Source of the DNA: CANJQH01 sp031368515
GTDB lineage: Bacteria > Chloroflexota > Anaerolineae > J036 > Brachytrichaceae
Assembly (NCBI GenBank): GCA_031368515.1
Contig: JANMNW010000674.1
Location: forward strand, 4,309-68,308
DNA length: 64,000 nt
Reading direction: 5' to 3'
Shown: positions 20,360 through 29,465 of the stretch, in pieces
Layout: each line of letters begins with the position of its first letter
Numbering within the stretch: position 1 is the first letter of the stretch
The notes under the pieces: generated by a model
The model's input: the letters and a program-made list of their open reading frames with translations, nothing else
Databases searched by the model: none
What the model was told of the DNA's origin: nothing
Made by a program: the position numbers and the translations under genes

Positions 20360-21592
20360 TCAATTGTTCCACTTGCCGGCCATGCTCATCAAGGCGGGCA
20401 GCGGCAGATCTCGGCCCTTAAGCAAAATGTTCCAGTACATCCAGCGGAACATCATCTTGCCCCAGTGATTGGCCTCGGACTCTTCCAGCAGTGTGAACGG
20501 ACCCACGCCGGGCAGCGGGTAGCGGCCGGGCAACGGCTCTGTTTCATAGTTAAAATCGATCAACAGGCCTTTGCCATAGCCGGATTCGATAAAGCAATTG
20601 GCATGGCCGTCAAACACCGGCAACAACTCGCGGCCCTCGGTGTAGCGCACAAAGTTTTCGCCAAATGTCTCAGTGGCGAAGTGCGCCACCGAGCCGGCCT
20701 TGGATGCCGGAACCGCGGCGGCATCGCCCAACGCGAACACGTTCTTGTAGCGTGTCGACAAAAAGGTGTGCTTGTCGACCGGCACAAAATTAAGCTCATC
20801 GCCAAGGCCGCTTGCGCCAACCACCGGCGCGCCCATGTTCAGCGGCACGCTGACCAGCAAGTCGTAGTCCACCGATTGCTCGTCATACGCAACAATCTTG
20901 CGCGCTTCGGCATCGACGTGCTCGATCAAAAATTCCGGAATCACCGAGATCTTCTTTTCATCGAGCAAGTGGCCCAGCATCTTCGACGCGCGCGGCTTGG
21001 TAAACGCGCCGGGCAGCGGCGTGGCATAGACAAGCTCGACCTTGTCGCGCATGCCCTTCTCGTGAAAGAACCAGTCGGCGAGCATCAAGAACTCAAGCGG
21101 CGCCACCGGGCACTTGATCGGGTTTTCAACCACGTTGAGCACTAGCCGCCCGCCCTGCCACGTCTTCAGCTTCTCGCCCAGCGCCACCGCGCCGTCAAAG
21201 GTGTAAAAGGTGTGGATCGATTTGCCAAATTCGTCGCCCGCCAGGCCTTCAGTCTGTTCAGGATGAACATCGGCGCCGGTGGCGACGATGAGAAAGTCAT
21301 AGTCCAACACCCGGCCGCCCGCCACGCGCACGCGATTGGCATCCGGTTCGATGGCTTCGATAACCGCCTGCACCAGCTCCACGCCATCGGGCAAAAAGTC
21401 GCGCTTGGGCTTGATCACATCACGTTTGCCATAAACGCCAAACGGAATAAAGAGAAATCCGGGTTGGTAATAGTGTGTCTGGTCTTGATCGACCATCGTG
21501 ATCTTCCAGTCGTTGCCATCCAGCAACCGGCGCAGTCGGTTGGCCGCCATCGTGCCAGCGGTGCCGGCGCCAAGAATCAGCAGTCGTTTCAT
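20360..21592 (-). CDS. sqr: Sulfide:quinone oxidoreductase-like flavoprotein
   Basis: 410 residues starting MKRLLILGAGTAGTMAANRL, an FAD Rossmann motif, at ATG 21592 with GGAGG 8 bases upstream. Other family marks are HYYQPGFLFIPFG, the redox-cysteine region NPIKCPVAPLEFLML, VFALGDAAAVPASK and a C-terminal amphipathic tail for membrane contact (WGKMMFRWMYWNILLKGRDL). It oxidises sulfide, or a related thiol, with FAD and passes electrons to quinone, forming polysulfide or persulfide. The operon's sulfur carriers fit this. Only two clear cysteines are seen, so the exact SQR type, or a related NADH-type flavoprotein, is uncertain. Upstream, TTAAAAAT (plus 21645-21652) is a possible -10. Confidence 0.88.
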   Translation of the reverse strand: MKRLLILGAGTAGTMAANRLRRLLDGNDWKITMVDQDQTHYYQPGFLFIPFGVYGKRDVIKPKRDFLPDGVELVQAVIEAIEPDANRVRVAGGRVLDYDFLIVATGADVHPEQTEGLAGDEFGKSIHTFYTFDGAVALGEKLKTWQGGRLVLNVVENPIKCPVAPLEFLMLADWFFHEKGMRDKVELVYATPLPGAFTKPRASKMLGHLLDEKKISVIPEFLIEHVDAEARKIVAYDEQSVDYDLLVSVPLNMGAPVVGASGLGDELNFVPVDKHTFLSTRYKNVFALGDAAAVPASKAGSVAHFATETFGENFVRYTEGRELLPVFDGHANCFIESGYGKGLLIDFNYETEPLPGRYPLPGVGPFTLLEESEANHWGKMMFRWMYWNILLKGRDLPLPALMSMAGKWNN

Positions 21593-21752
21593 CACATGCC
21601 TCCACAGTAGCGCGAGTGGCCGTTTCTCGCCGCCTCGCACCCCTATTTTTAACAACGGCCTGAAACTGGCGCATCGGCCATGTGCGCCTTTCGCACTGAC
21701 CAGTTGGACAGGTGATCTATTGCGTGGCCTACAATCAGCTCGGAGACTGGAG

Positions 21753-24632
21753 ATGAAAGTGAAACTTGCACTTCGCCCGCACATATGCCTGGCCGCAGCC
21801 ATTTGCCTGGCCGGCGTGCCCGCCCGTGGCGCTGGCAGGGCGCATGCCGATTCAGCAGCCCATCCGCTACCATTCGCGCAGGATTGGTCGACGACATCGT
21901 TCATCACAACATCCAACGATTGGTCCAGCGTGCCGGGCATTCTGGGCTATCGCGGAGACGCGCTGACAAGCTCCGACGGCGCCGATCCGCAGCTCATCCT
22001 CGCGCCAGGCGACACCACACCGCTTAACGTGGCCGCCAACCAGACCAACCCAAACACTTTCACCACGGGCGGGGTGGCCGAGTTCGACACCCTCGCCGAC
22101 CCAAGCATCGCCCTGCAAGGCTCCGGCACCGCCGACGCGCCGCACATCGTGATCAACCTGGACACGCGCGGCTGGCAATCTGTGACCGTTGAGTATTTGT
22201 TGCGCGATCTGGATGGCTCGGCCGACAACGCCGCACAGCAAGTGGCGCTGCACTATCGCGTGGGTGCAGGCGGCGGCTTTGTCAATGTGCCGGCTGCCTA
22301 TGTCGCCGATGCCACCCATGGGCCCAGCCTTGCCACACTCACCACGACCGTGAGTGTGACGCTTTCGGCAAGCGTCAACAACAAGCCGCTTGTTCAGCTG
22401 CGCATTCTCACAAGCAATGCCGCCGGCAGCGACGAATGGGTCGGCATCGACGACATCCGCGTCACGGGCGCGCCACTGCCGCCGGGCAGTGCAGATATCT
22501 CAGTTGCCAAGAGCGGCCCGGCCAGCGCGGTGCCGGGCAGCCTTGTCACCTACACGCTCAGCGTGCTCAACTATGGCCCGGCGGCGGCATCCGTTGTGCT
22601 TACAGACAGCCTGCCCACCGGTTTCGTCGCGGTTACCCACACGGCATCGGTCAGCGCCAGCACTGGCAGCGGCTCGCTCGCATGGGACATCGGTTCGCTG
22701 GCTTCCGGCGCGGAGCTATCTTTCACACTCGTGCTCAGCGCAGCCGGCGCGCCGGGCATCTACACCAACACAATAACCGCATCGACTGCGGTGACAGAAT
22801 CAGACAGTTCAAACAATGCCGCCACCGCGACAACCGTGCTGGGGCTGCCGCCCGTGCCTGCCCGCATTCGCGACATTCAAGGCGCGTCGCACACCTCGCC
22901 GTTGAACGGCAGCGCGGTGGCCAGCGTGCCTGGCATCGTCACACTGCGCCGACCGTCATCGTTCTATATGCAGGATGCGACATCGGATGGCGATCCGTCC
23001 ACTTCGGAAGGCATTCTGGTGTTCACCGGCAGCACGCCGACGGTCAACGTCGGTGACGCGGTGTTGGTTACTGCGACGGTGCAGGAATTTCGCCCCGGCG
23101 GAAGTGGCGGCCTCGGCAACTTGACGCTGACCGAGCTGGTCAATCCGAGCGTGATGACCCTCTCATCAGGCAACATCCTGCCCGCTCCGGTCATCATGGG
23201 AATCGGCGGACGACTCGCGCCAACCCAGACGATCGAAAACGACGCCAGCGGCGATGTTGAGCTGGGCGCGCTGTTCGACCCGGCCAATGACGGCCTCGAT
23301 TTTTACGAATCGCTCGAAGGCATGCGTGTGCAGGTCAACGATGCGCTGGCCGTCGGCCCAACCAGCGACTTTGGCGAAATAGCCGTGGTGGCCGACAATG
23401 GCGCGCACGCCGGTGAACGCCAGGTGCGCGGCGGTGTGGTCATCTCGCCCACCGATTTCAACCCGGAGCGCATCATCATTGACGATGCGGCGATCGGAGC
23501 GGCGATGCCAAGGATGAATGTCGGCGACAGCGCGACTGCGCCGATCACCGGCGTGATCGACTATGCATTTGAGAACTTCAAGCTGCTGGTCGCCGCGCCG
23601 TTTTCTGTAACGCTAGGCGCGCTCACGCCTGAGACCACCACAGCCGTGCTAAGCGGCACGCTGGCGGTCGCCACGATGAACGTCGAAAATCTGAGCGTGC
23701 TGGACCCCATCACGAAATTCAACCGTCTGGCCGGCATTGTGGTGAACAACCTTGGCGCGCCCGATCTTCTTGCGCTGGAAGAGGTGCAAGACAACAGCGG
23801 GCCAGGCAGCGACGGTGTGGTCGACGCGACGCAGACGTATTCGCAGTTCATCGCCGCGATCGCAGCCAGCGGCGGGCCGTCGTATCAATTTACGCAGATC
23901 GATCCGGTCAACGGGCAGGACGGCGGGCAGCCGGGCGGCAACATCCGCGTCGGGTTCTTGTTTCGCACCGACCGTGGTCTCAGCCTGACCGCACGGCCCG
24001 GCGCAGTCGCATCCACGCCCAACACGGTGATCACAGGCACCGGCGGCGTGCGCCTGCAGTATTCGCCCGGGCGCATCGATCCGGCAAACACCGCGTTTAG
24101 CGCCAGCCGCAAGCCGTTGGCGGCCGAGTTCGCCTACCGCGGCAAAGCGCTGTTTGTCATCGCCAATCACTTCAATTCAAAAGGCGGCGACGATGCGCTG
24201 TTTGGACGCTATCAGCCGCCGGTGCTCAACAGCGAAAATCAGCGCGTGGCGCAGGCTGTCGTCGTGCGCGATTTTGTCGCGCAGATACTGAGCGCCGATC
24301 CGGCTGCGGCGGTGATCGTGCTGGGCGATTTGAACGACTTCGAGTGGTCGCCGCCGCTGTCCATGCTCAAAGCGGCGGGGTTTACCACGCTGGTCGAAAC
24401 ACTGCCAAAATCCGAGCGTTACACGTATGTGTTCGAAGGCAACTCGCAGGTGCTCGATCACATCATGGTGTCGCCGCACTTGCGCGCGGCCTATGCCGCA
24501 ACGCTCGACATCGTGCATGTCAACAGCGAGTTTTTCGATCAGGTCAGCGATCATGATCCGCAGGTGGCCACGTTTGAGCCAGTGGCGGACGGGTCGCGGT
24601 TATATTTGCCGCTCGTTGCCCACGCACCATGA
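21753..24632 (+). CDS. Secreted multidomain endonuclease/exonuclease/phosphatase (ExeM-like)
   Basis: 959 residues with a signal peptide (MKVKLALRPHICLAAAICLA, cleavage near ARG-AGRA). A beta-rich N-terminal domain is followed by a DUF11-type adhesin-like repeat near 250-370 (ADISVAKSGPASAVPGSLVT), an OB-like segment near 370-500 (RIRDIQGASHTSPLNGSAVA), then the EEP catalytic domain near 630-945: TMNVENL, LLALEEVQDN, VIANHFNSKGGDD, VLGDLNDFEW, LDHIMVS and SDHDPQ. It resembles extracellular nucleases of the ExeM/Xds group. The protein ends RLYLPLVAHAP, a tail also seen in the protease at 15931-18447. GGAG lies 7 bases before ATG 21753, and TACAAT at 21730 may be its -10. Confidence 0.9.
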   Translation: MKVKLALRPHICLAAAICLAGVPARGAGRAHADSAAHPLPFAQDWSTTSFITTSNDWSSVPGILGYRGDALTSSDGADPQLILAPGDTTPLNVAANQTNPNTFTTGGVAEFDTLADPSIALQGSGTADAPHIVINLDTRGWQSVTVEYLLRDLDGSADNAAQQVALHYRVGAGGGFVNVPAAYVADATHGPSLATLTTTVSVTLSASVNNKPLVQLRILTSNAAGSDEWVGIDDIRVTGAPLPPGSADISVAKSGPASAVPGSLVTYTLSVLNYGPAAASVVLTDSLPTGFVAVTHTASVSASTGSGSLAWDIGSLASGAELSFTLVLSAAGAPGIYTNTITASTAVTESDSSNNAATATTVLGLPPVPARIRDIQGASHTSPLNGSAVASVPGIVTLRRPSSFYMQDATSDGDPSTSEGILVFTGSTPTVNVGDAVLVTATVQEFRPGGSGGLGNLTLTELVNPSVMTLSSGNILPAPVIMGIGGRLAPTQTIENDASGDVELGALFDPANDGLDFYESLEGMRVQVNDALAVGPTSDFGEIAVVADNGAHAGERQVRGGVVISPTDFNPERIIIDDAAIGAAMPRMNVGDSATAPITGVIDYAFENFKLLVAAPFSVTLGALTPETTTAVLSGTLAVATMNVENLSVLDPITKFNRLAGIVVNNLGAPDLLALEEVQDNSGPGSDGVVDATQTYSQFIAAIAASGGPSYQFTQIDPVNGQDGGQPGGNIRVGFLFRTDRGLSLTARPGAVASTPNTVITGTGGVRLQYSPGRIDPANTAFSASRKPLAAEFAYRGKALFVIANHFNSKGGDDALFGRYQPPVLNSENQRVAQAVVVRDFVAQILSADPAAAVIVLGDLNDFEWSPPLSMLKAAGFTTLVETLPKSERYTYVFEGNSQVLDHIMVSPHLRAAYAATLDIVHVNSEFFDQVSDHDPQVATFEPVADGSRLYLPLVAHAP

Positions 24633-25669
24633 ATACAGTCTCTTTACGCACACTGCCCAAAACGACACTGGCGGTCTATCCGATCTGCCTCGGCAGCGCT
24701 TTTTTTGGCGCAGTCATCAACAAGGCTGAGTCGTTTGCACTGATGGATGCCTATGTGGCAGCCGGCGGCAACTTCATCGACACAGCCAAAGTGTATTCCG
24801 ATTGGATTCCCGGCGAGCGCAGCCGCAGCGAGAAGCTGATCGGCGAATGGATGACCGCGCGCGGCAACCGCAATGCCATCGTGCTGGCGACCAAGGGCGC
24901 GCATCCGCCGCTCACAACAATGATGCCGCGCATGTCGGCGCAGGACATCAGCGACGACGTGCACGCCAGCCTGAGCCACCTGCGCGCGCATACGATCGAT
25001 CTTTATTGGCTGCATCGCGACGACCCGGCCACTCCGGTCAACGCCATCATCGACGCGCTGAACACCCATGTGCGCGCCGGCAAGCTGCGTTATCTGGGCT
25101 GCTCAAACTGGCGCGTGGCGCGCATTCGGGAAGCCAACGCCTACGCGGCGGCCAGCGGCCAGGCGGGATTTGTCGCCAGCCAACCGATGTGGAGCGCGGC
25201 CATCGTTGACCCGGCCGGCGTCGCCGATAAGACGATGGCCATCATGGATGGCGAGACGCATGCGTTTCATCGCGACACTCAGCTGGCATGCGTGCCGTTC
25301 TCGTCGCAAGCCGGCGGCTTGTTTACGAAGCTCGGTCAGCCGTCGAGCGCAAAGTTGGCGCGCACGTTCCGAGGCGGGCCACGCGCCATAGCGCGCACGG
25401 CTTATATCGCGTTGCGCGCCATGCTGGCCGGCAACCGGCCCATGTATCCGGTTCAGCCCAATCAACGGCGCCGCGCAGCCTTGCTGCAAGTGGCGCAGGC
25501 GCGCGGGCTGACGCTGACGCAGGTGGTGCTGGGCTATCTCATCGCCCAACCCTTCCCTACCATCCCCATTGTGGGCTGCCGCACACAGGGTCAATTGCAG
25601 AACAGCCTGACGGCCATCGGCGCGCAGTTGTCCGCTGCCGATCTCGCTGTCATCGACGCGGCGAACTAA
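24629..25669 (+). CDS. Aldo/keto reductase
   Basis: 346 residues, TIM-barrel NADPH-dependent reductase. The catalytic set is visible: Asp and Tyr in GGNFIDTAKVYSDW, Lys in LATKGA and His in YWLHRDDP. The C-terminal cofactor region is PIVGCRTQGQLQNSL. The middle is longer than in short AKRs. It starts within the stop of the nuclease gene (ATGA), so the two are translationally coupled although one is secreted and this one is cytoplasmic. Substrate unknown; a sugar or sugar-acid derivative is possible. Confidence 0.92.
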   Translation: MNTVSLRTLPKTTLAVYPICLGSAFFGAVINKAESFALMDAYVAAGGNFIDTAKVYSDWIPGERSRSEKLIGEWMTARGNRNAIVLATKGAHPPLTTMMPRMSAQDISDDVHASLSHLRAHTIDLYWLHRDDPATPVNAIIDALNTHVRAGKLRYLGCSNWRVARIREANAYAAASGQAGFVASQPMWSAAIVDPAGVADKTMAIMDGETHAFHRDTQLACVPFSSQAGGLFTKLGQPSSAKLARTFRGGPRAIARTAYIALRAMLAGNRPMYPVQPNQRRRAALLQVAQARGLTLTQVVLGYLIAQPFPTIPIVGCRTQGQLQNSLTAIGAQLSAADLAVIDAAN

Positions 25670-25677
25670 CGCGCCGA

Positions 25678-27549
25678 CTAGACCGCCACCACGCGCAATT
25701 CGATATCGGCCAGCGTCACGGCATCGCCTGGCTGCAGCGCAACCCGGGCATGCGCCGCCAGCCGCTCGCCATTCTTGCGTGTGCCATTCGACGAATTCAG
25801 ATCGGTCACATGCAAGCCACCGGCCATGTCAAAGCGCGCGTGCGCGGCCGACAGAAAAGCGCTCGGCAACGTCACCGCATGCGCGCCGCACGGCGCGCGG
25901 CCGAGCACCAAGCCGTCGGCGCTGGCCGGAACCACGATGTCGCGGCCGGCTTGCGCACCGCTGGACACGCGCAGGCGCAGCCCGCCGCTTGCCACCTCGC
26001 CCGGCGCGGCAGCATTGATGAGATGCGTGCCTGACGCGCTGTGACCAAACTCAGCGGCCGGCGGCGCGACCACCGCGCGTACCAGCGTTTGCGCGTCGCC
26101 GCCGACTCGCGCGTGCCGCACACCAAATGCCGCATCTGCCGCAAGCGCATTGTGTGGCCTGGGCGGCGCATATGAGCGGCGCGCGCGAAGGGCAATGGCC
26201 GCGCCGCCAAGCAGCGTGACGACGGTCGTGGCAAGTCCGGCCACACCCGCAAGCGAGATCGAAACGCTGGGCGCCGGCGCAGCCTCGGCGCCAAGACCCG
26301 CCTGCGCCAGCGCGTGCGCAGCTGCAGTATCGGCGACGGCCAGCAACACTACGCGCTCGCCATACAACCGCATGTCTTGCACGCTGCCGTAGGCCCTGAT
26401 CTTCAACGCTGTCGGCACGTTCGGGTCGAGCATGGCGGTGTCCAGCGTCAAGCTGAACGGCGGGCGCGCGGCCACTTCGGTGCGCGCGCCCAGCGTGTAC
26501 TCTACGCGCTCGATATGCCGCCCCAGCACGCGCGGCGTCAAGCGAATTTGCTGCTCCATGGGCAGTGCCTGCGGGGCGACGGGTGCGCCTGCCGCCGCCA
26601 ACTCCGGCCAATCGACAATCGGCGCAGCCGGCATGGGCACGAACGTCTGCGCAGCCTGCAGCGTGTCCATGCCCGCCCGCACGCGCACCACCGCCATGCG
26701 TTGGGTCAACGCCGGCGCCGCCCATGCGTCAAACCGCAGGCGGTAGCGCGCCCTCTGCCGCCAGGCGATCTGTGCGAAGGCGTGAGCGATGGCGTTCTTT
26801 GCGCCGGCGGCAATGTGCAGGCCACCGCTCGCCTGAGCCAGCCGATTGAGCGCGCGATGGTCCGCCGCGCCCACGCCAATGCTGATGATCGGCACGCCGT
26901 GAGCGCGTGCCAATGCAACGGCCTCGTCCAATGCGCACGCCGGTCCCAGCGCACTTCTTGCTGGCGCATCGCGGCCATCGCCAATTGCAATGATTACGCG
27001 CGCAATCTGCTTGCGCGAAGCCGACTTTTCGACTTCATCGCACAGCGCGTCGTAGAAGCGCGCGCGTGGGTCCGGGAGCAGCGCCTGAATAGCAGCGCGC
27101 GCTGATGCCGCGTCATTTTCAATCAGCGGTGACGCTGAGGGTGCATCGACTGACGCGCCCGCAACACGCCACAGCAAGGCGTCGCCCGGATCAATCGCGT
27201 CCAATGCCCTTGACGCGGCGTCGTTGAGCGCGCGCATCGAGCGCATCGGAACGCCAGGGTCAACGAGCACCGTCACATGCATGCGCACCGCCGGGTCGGC
27301 AAGCTTGCGCAGGCTCAACACGCGAGCGGGCGCGCCGGCGCTTTCGACGGTCACATCACCCGCCTGCACGTCATCAATCGGATCGCCGCGCCGATTGCGC
27401 AGCACCAGTTCGCACGACACCTCTGGATAGGCCGCGGCATCACACTTCTCCAGAACGGCTATGGCGGAATCCAACGCGCGCGCAGGATTTGGCCTTTGCA
27501 GCGCACCGCACCCGAACGCGCACAAAAGCGCGGCCATCAGCAGGCGCAT
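25678..27549 (-). CDS. VWA-like extracytoplasmic domain, one TM helix, cytoplasmic FHA domain
   Basis: 623 residues. An N-terminal signal sequence (MRLLMAALLCAFGCGALQ, possibly a lipobox around Cys14 though not typical) is followed by a von Willebrand A-like domain near 85-260 (VTVLVDPGVPMRSM, VIIAIGDGRDAP, IISIGVGAADH). Its DxSxS metal site reads DPGVP, so the MIDAS is degenerate. One TM helix lies near 425-450 (LATTVVTLLGGAAIAL), followed by a C-terminal FHA domain near 520-623 with VLGRAP, SAAHARF and DLNSSNGT. This topology puts VWA outside and phospho-threonine recognition inside. It begins one base after the pseudokinase stop and is the last gene of the secretion island operon. Confidence 0.85.
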   Translation of the reverse strand: MRLLMAALLCAFGCGALQRPNPARALDSAIAVLEKCDAAAYPEVSCELVLRNRRGDPIDDVQAGDVTVESAGAPARVLSLRKLADPAVRMHVTVLVDPGVPMRSMRALNDAASRALDAIDPGDALLWRVAGASVDAPSASPLIENDAASARAAIQALLPDPRARFYDALCDEVEKSASRKQIARVIIAIGDGRDAPARSALGPACALDEAVALARAHGVPIISIGVGAADHRALNRLAQASGGLHIAAGAKNAIAHAFAQIAWRQRARYRLRFDAWAAPALTQRMAVVRVRAGMDTLQAAQTFVPMPAAPIVDWPELAAAGAPVAPQALPMEQQIRLTPRVLGRHIERVEYTLGARTEVAARPPFSLTLDTAMLDPNVPTALKIRAYGSVQDMRLYGERVVLLAVADTAAAHALAQAGLGAEAAPAPSVSISLAGVAGLATTVVTLLGGAAIALRARRSYAPPRPHNALAADAAFGVRHARVGGDAQTLVRAVVAPPAAEFGHSASGTHLINAAAPGEVASGGLRLRVSSGAQAGRDIVVPASADGLVLGRAPCGAHAVTLPSAFLSAAHARFDMAGGLHVTDLNSSNGTRKNGERLAAHARVALQPGDAVTLADIELRVVAV

Positions 27550-27550
27550 G

Positions 27551-29110
27551 TCAGATCACCACCCGCAAGGCCGTCGATCCCAGCACCAGCTCGTCGCCAA
27601 TATCCACCACACACGGCCCATCGATGCGTTGACCGCGCACCAGCACTCCATTGGCCGCGCGCGGCATCGGCCGCACGTGCCAGGCGTTGTCGGAAAAATG
27701 GAGCTCCGCATGCCAGCGCGAGATTTCGCGGTCGGCCGGGTTGAGCATGTCGCGGCCCAGCAGCATGGGCGAGCCCGTCACTGGCACGATGCGGCGCGCA
27801 GCAGCCACATGCAGCCGTATCGGCCGCAGCGCGTGTGGGGGCTTGTCCGCATCATGCGCTTGCGCGGCCAATCCATCCGCGCCCCGGACATCCGCGATGA
27901 GGCGCGCAAGTTCGCGCGCGCTGATCATGCGCCTGCGCGCATCCATGCCCAGCGCAAGATGAATTGCCGCCCGCAGCTCGCGCGGCAGCGCCAGCCCGGC
28001 ATCATCAAGAGCAACAGATTGGCCAGGCGCCGACCTCATTTGCGCATCATCGCATCCAAGCAACTGGCAGGCCAGGCTGGCGAATGCGCGCATGTCCGAC
28101 GCCGCGCCGCCGCCGTCATCTGCCCGGGCCGCCGCGCCCGTTCGCGCCGCAAACAGCCGGGCCAGGCCCGCGTTGGCCAGTTGAATGTGATTGTCGGCGC
28201 CGATCAACACGTCGCCGGCTGTCAGCGCGCCATGCGCAAGCCCGGCGTCATGCAGCGCTGCCAACGCTTCCGATAGCTCATGCATGAGCCGCAAGGCTTC
28301 ATGTTGCGGCGCCCGCTCGCGCATGCGGCCGGCCAGCGAGCCACCATGCGCAAAGGCTTCGATCAGATAAGGCGGTTCATGCGCGTCATCACCGCCATAG
28401 ATCGGCGCCACAAGCGCATGCTTGAACGCCATCCCGGCGCGCAGATGCCGGGCAAAGCTGGCGCGCAACCCGTCCGGATCGCGGCGCAACAGCGTGTCGT
28501 TTAGAAATTTCACCGCAACCGCGCATCCCTCGCCCTCAGCGCAGCGCGCATCAGGCAGCCGCCCCGTCCGTAGCGCCGCCCGCCGCACCACGAAATGCTG
28601 GCCGACATGCACCACCTCGTCCAAATCGCACTGGCTGAGCCGAATCGGCTGTGAGCCCGCGCACGCAGCAGGCACGGCAGCGGCGCAATCGTTCGGCACA
28701 GCGCGTGGAATGGGCCACTCGCACCCAGCGCCAAGCACGGCATACACCGAACGCCCAATTTGGAATTGATCACCCGGCGCCAGCAATTCGTCGAAGACAC
28801 GCCGGCCGTCGATCCAGGTGCCGTTGGCGCTGCCCAGATCGCGCAAGCGCAGTTCCGTCGCCGCGCGTTGCACCATCGCATGCTCGCGCGACGCATCCGG
28901 ATCGGCGATGCGCGCCGGGCAGTGCGCCCCGCGGCCAATCAACAGCGCCTCGTCGCCAATCCGGTAAAACGCGCCGTCGTTGGCGCCGGCCACACAAGCC
29001 AGCATCAAGCTCGGCTGGCGGCGGCGCTGCCGGCGGCGCAACAGCACCACCACGACCAACATAAGCAAAAGCGCCATGCACGGCGCGGCCCAAAACATCC
29101 ACATTGGCAT
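27551..29110 (-). CDS. Membrane-anchored FHA - pseudokinase - FHA protein
   Basis: 519 residues from ATG 29110. One N-terminal TM helix (MWMFWAAPCMALLLMLVVVV) is followed by an FHA domain near 45-130 (LIGRGAHC, DASREHAMV, LGSANGTWIDG), a protein-kinase-like domain near 160-420 and a second FHA domain (MLLGRDMLN, SRWHAELHF, ANGVLVRG). The kinase core keeps the ATP lysine (AVAVKFLND, near residue 201), but the catalytic loop HRDxKPxN is HGALTAGDV and DFG is NAG, so phosphotransfer should be lost. A single-pass membrane pseudokinase recalls EssB/YukC of firmicute type VII secretion; here the link is functional inference. It would scaffold phosphorylated partners at the secretion ATPase. Confidence 0.85.
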   Translation of the reverse strand: MPMWMFWAAPCMALLLMLVVVVLLRRRQRRRQPSLMLACVAGANDGAFYRIGDEALLIGRGAHCPARIADPDASREHAMVQRAATELRLRDLGSANGTWIDGRRVFDELLAPGDQFQIGRSVYAVLGAGCEWPIPRAVPNDCAAAVPAACAGSQPIRLSQCDLDEVVHVGQHFVVRRAALRTGRLPDARCAEGEGCAVAVKFLNDTLLRRDPDGLRASFARHLRAGMAFKHALVAPIYGGDDAHEPPYLIEAFAHGGSLAGRMRERAPQHEALRLMHELSEALAALHDAGLAHGALTAGDVLIGADNHIQLANAGLARLFAARTGAAARADDGGGAASDMRAFASLACQLLGCDDAQMRSAPGQSVALDDAGLALPRELRAAIHLALGMDARRRMISARELARLIADVRGADGLAAQAHDADKPPHALRPIRLHVAAARRIVPVTGSPMLLGRDMLNPADREISRWHAELHFSDNAWHVRPMPRAANGVLVRGQRIDGPCVVDIGDELVLGSTALRVVI

Positions 29111-29126
29111 CTCCCCACCGCTGCGC

Positions 29127-29441
29127 TCAGGCCCCGCCCCGCCGCAAGCGGTCTTCGATTTCCCGGCGCGCGCGCTCCTCGGCTTCCTGCACAATGTGGG
29201 CCGTATCTCGCAAAATTCCAGCAATGCGCGAAAGCATGCCTGGCAGCTGCGCAGAACGCGCGGCGCACGACTGCGCCTGCGCGCTGAATTCGTCGGAAGC
29301 GATGCCGTCCCAGGCCTCGAGTGCCTGTTGCGTGGCCTGCCCCGCCTGAGTCAGCACGTCGGTTTCGCCCGCTGCGCCTCGCTCAAACTCGCGGGCCACG
29401 GCGCGCATCTCGTCATAGTCGATTCCCAAAATAAAGGACAT
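29127..29441 (-). CDS. WXG100 family protein (fourth of the cluster)
   Basis: 104 residues, a helical hairpin with the WxG turn as Trp-Asp-Gly (ALEAWDGIASDEF) at mid-length. ATG 29441 has GGAG six bases upstream and is preferred over an upstream TTG at 29453. Like two sisters (A and B), it begins with a YDEM/YEEM sequence (IDYDEMRAVAREF). WXG100 proteins are small substrates or partners exported by EccC/EssC ATPases, usually as dimers. It lies 16 bases upstream of the pseudokinase gene. No C-terminal YxxxD/E export signal is visible. Confidence 0.88.
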   Translation of the reverse strand: MSFILGIDYDEMRAVAREFERGAAGETDVLTQAGQATQQALEAWDGIASDEFSAQAQSCAARSAQLPGMLSRIAGILRDTAHIVQEAEERARREIEDRLRRGGA

Positions 29442-29465
29442 CTTTCGCTCCAACAGCCGGCGGGG

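Noticed and set aside
26314..27105. 263-codon plus-strand frame within the VWA-FHA gene
   Set aside because: No ribosome binding site or motif; the minus-strand protein has FHA and TM features in order.
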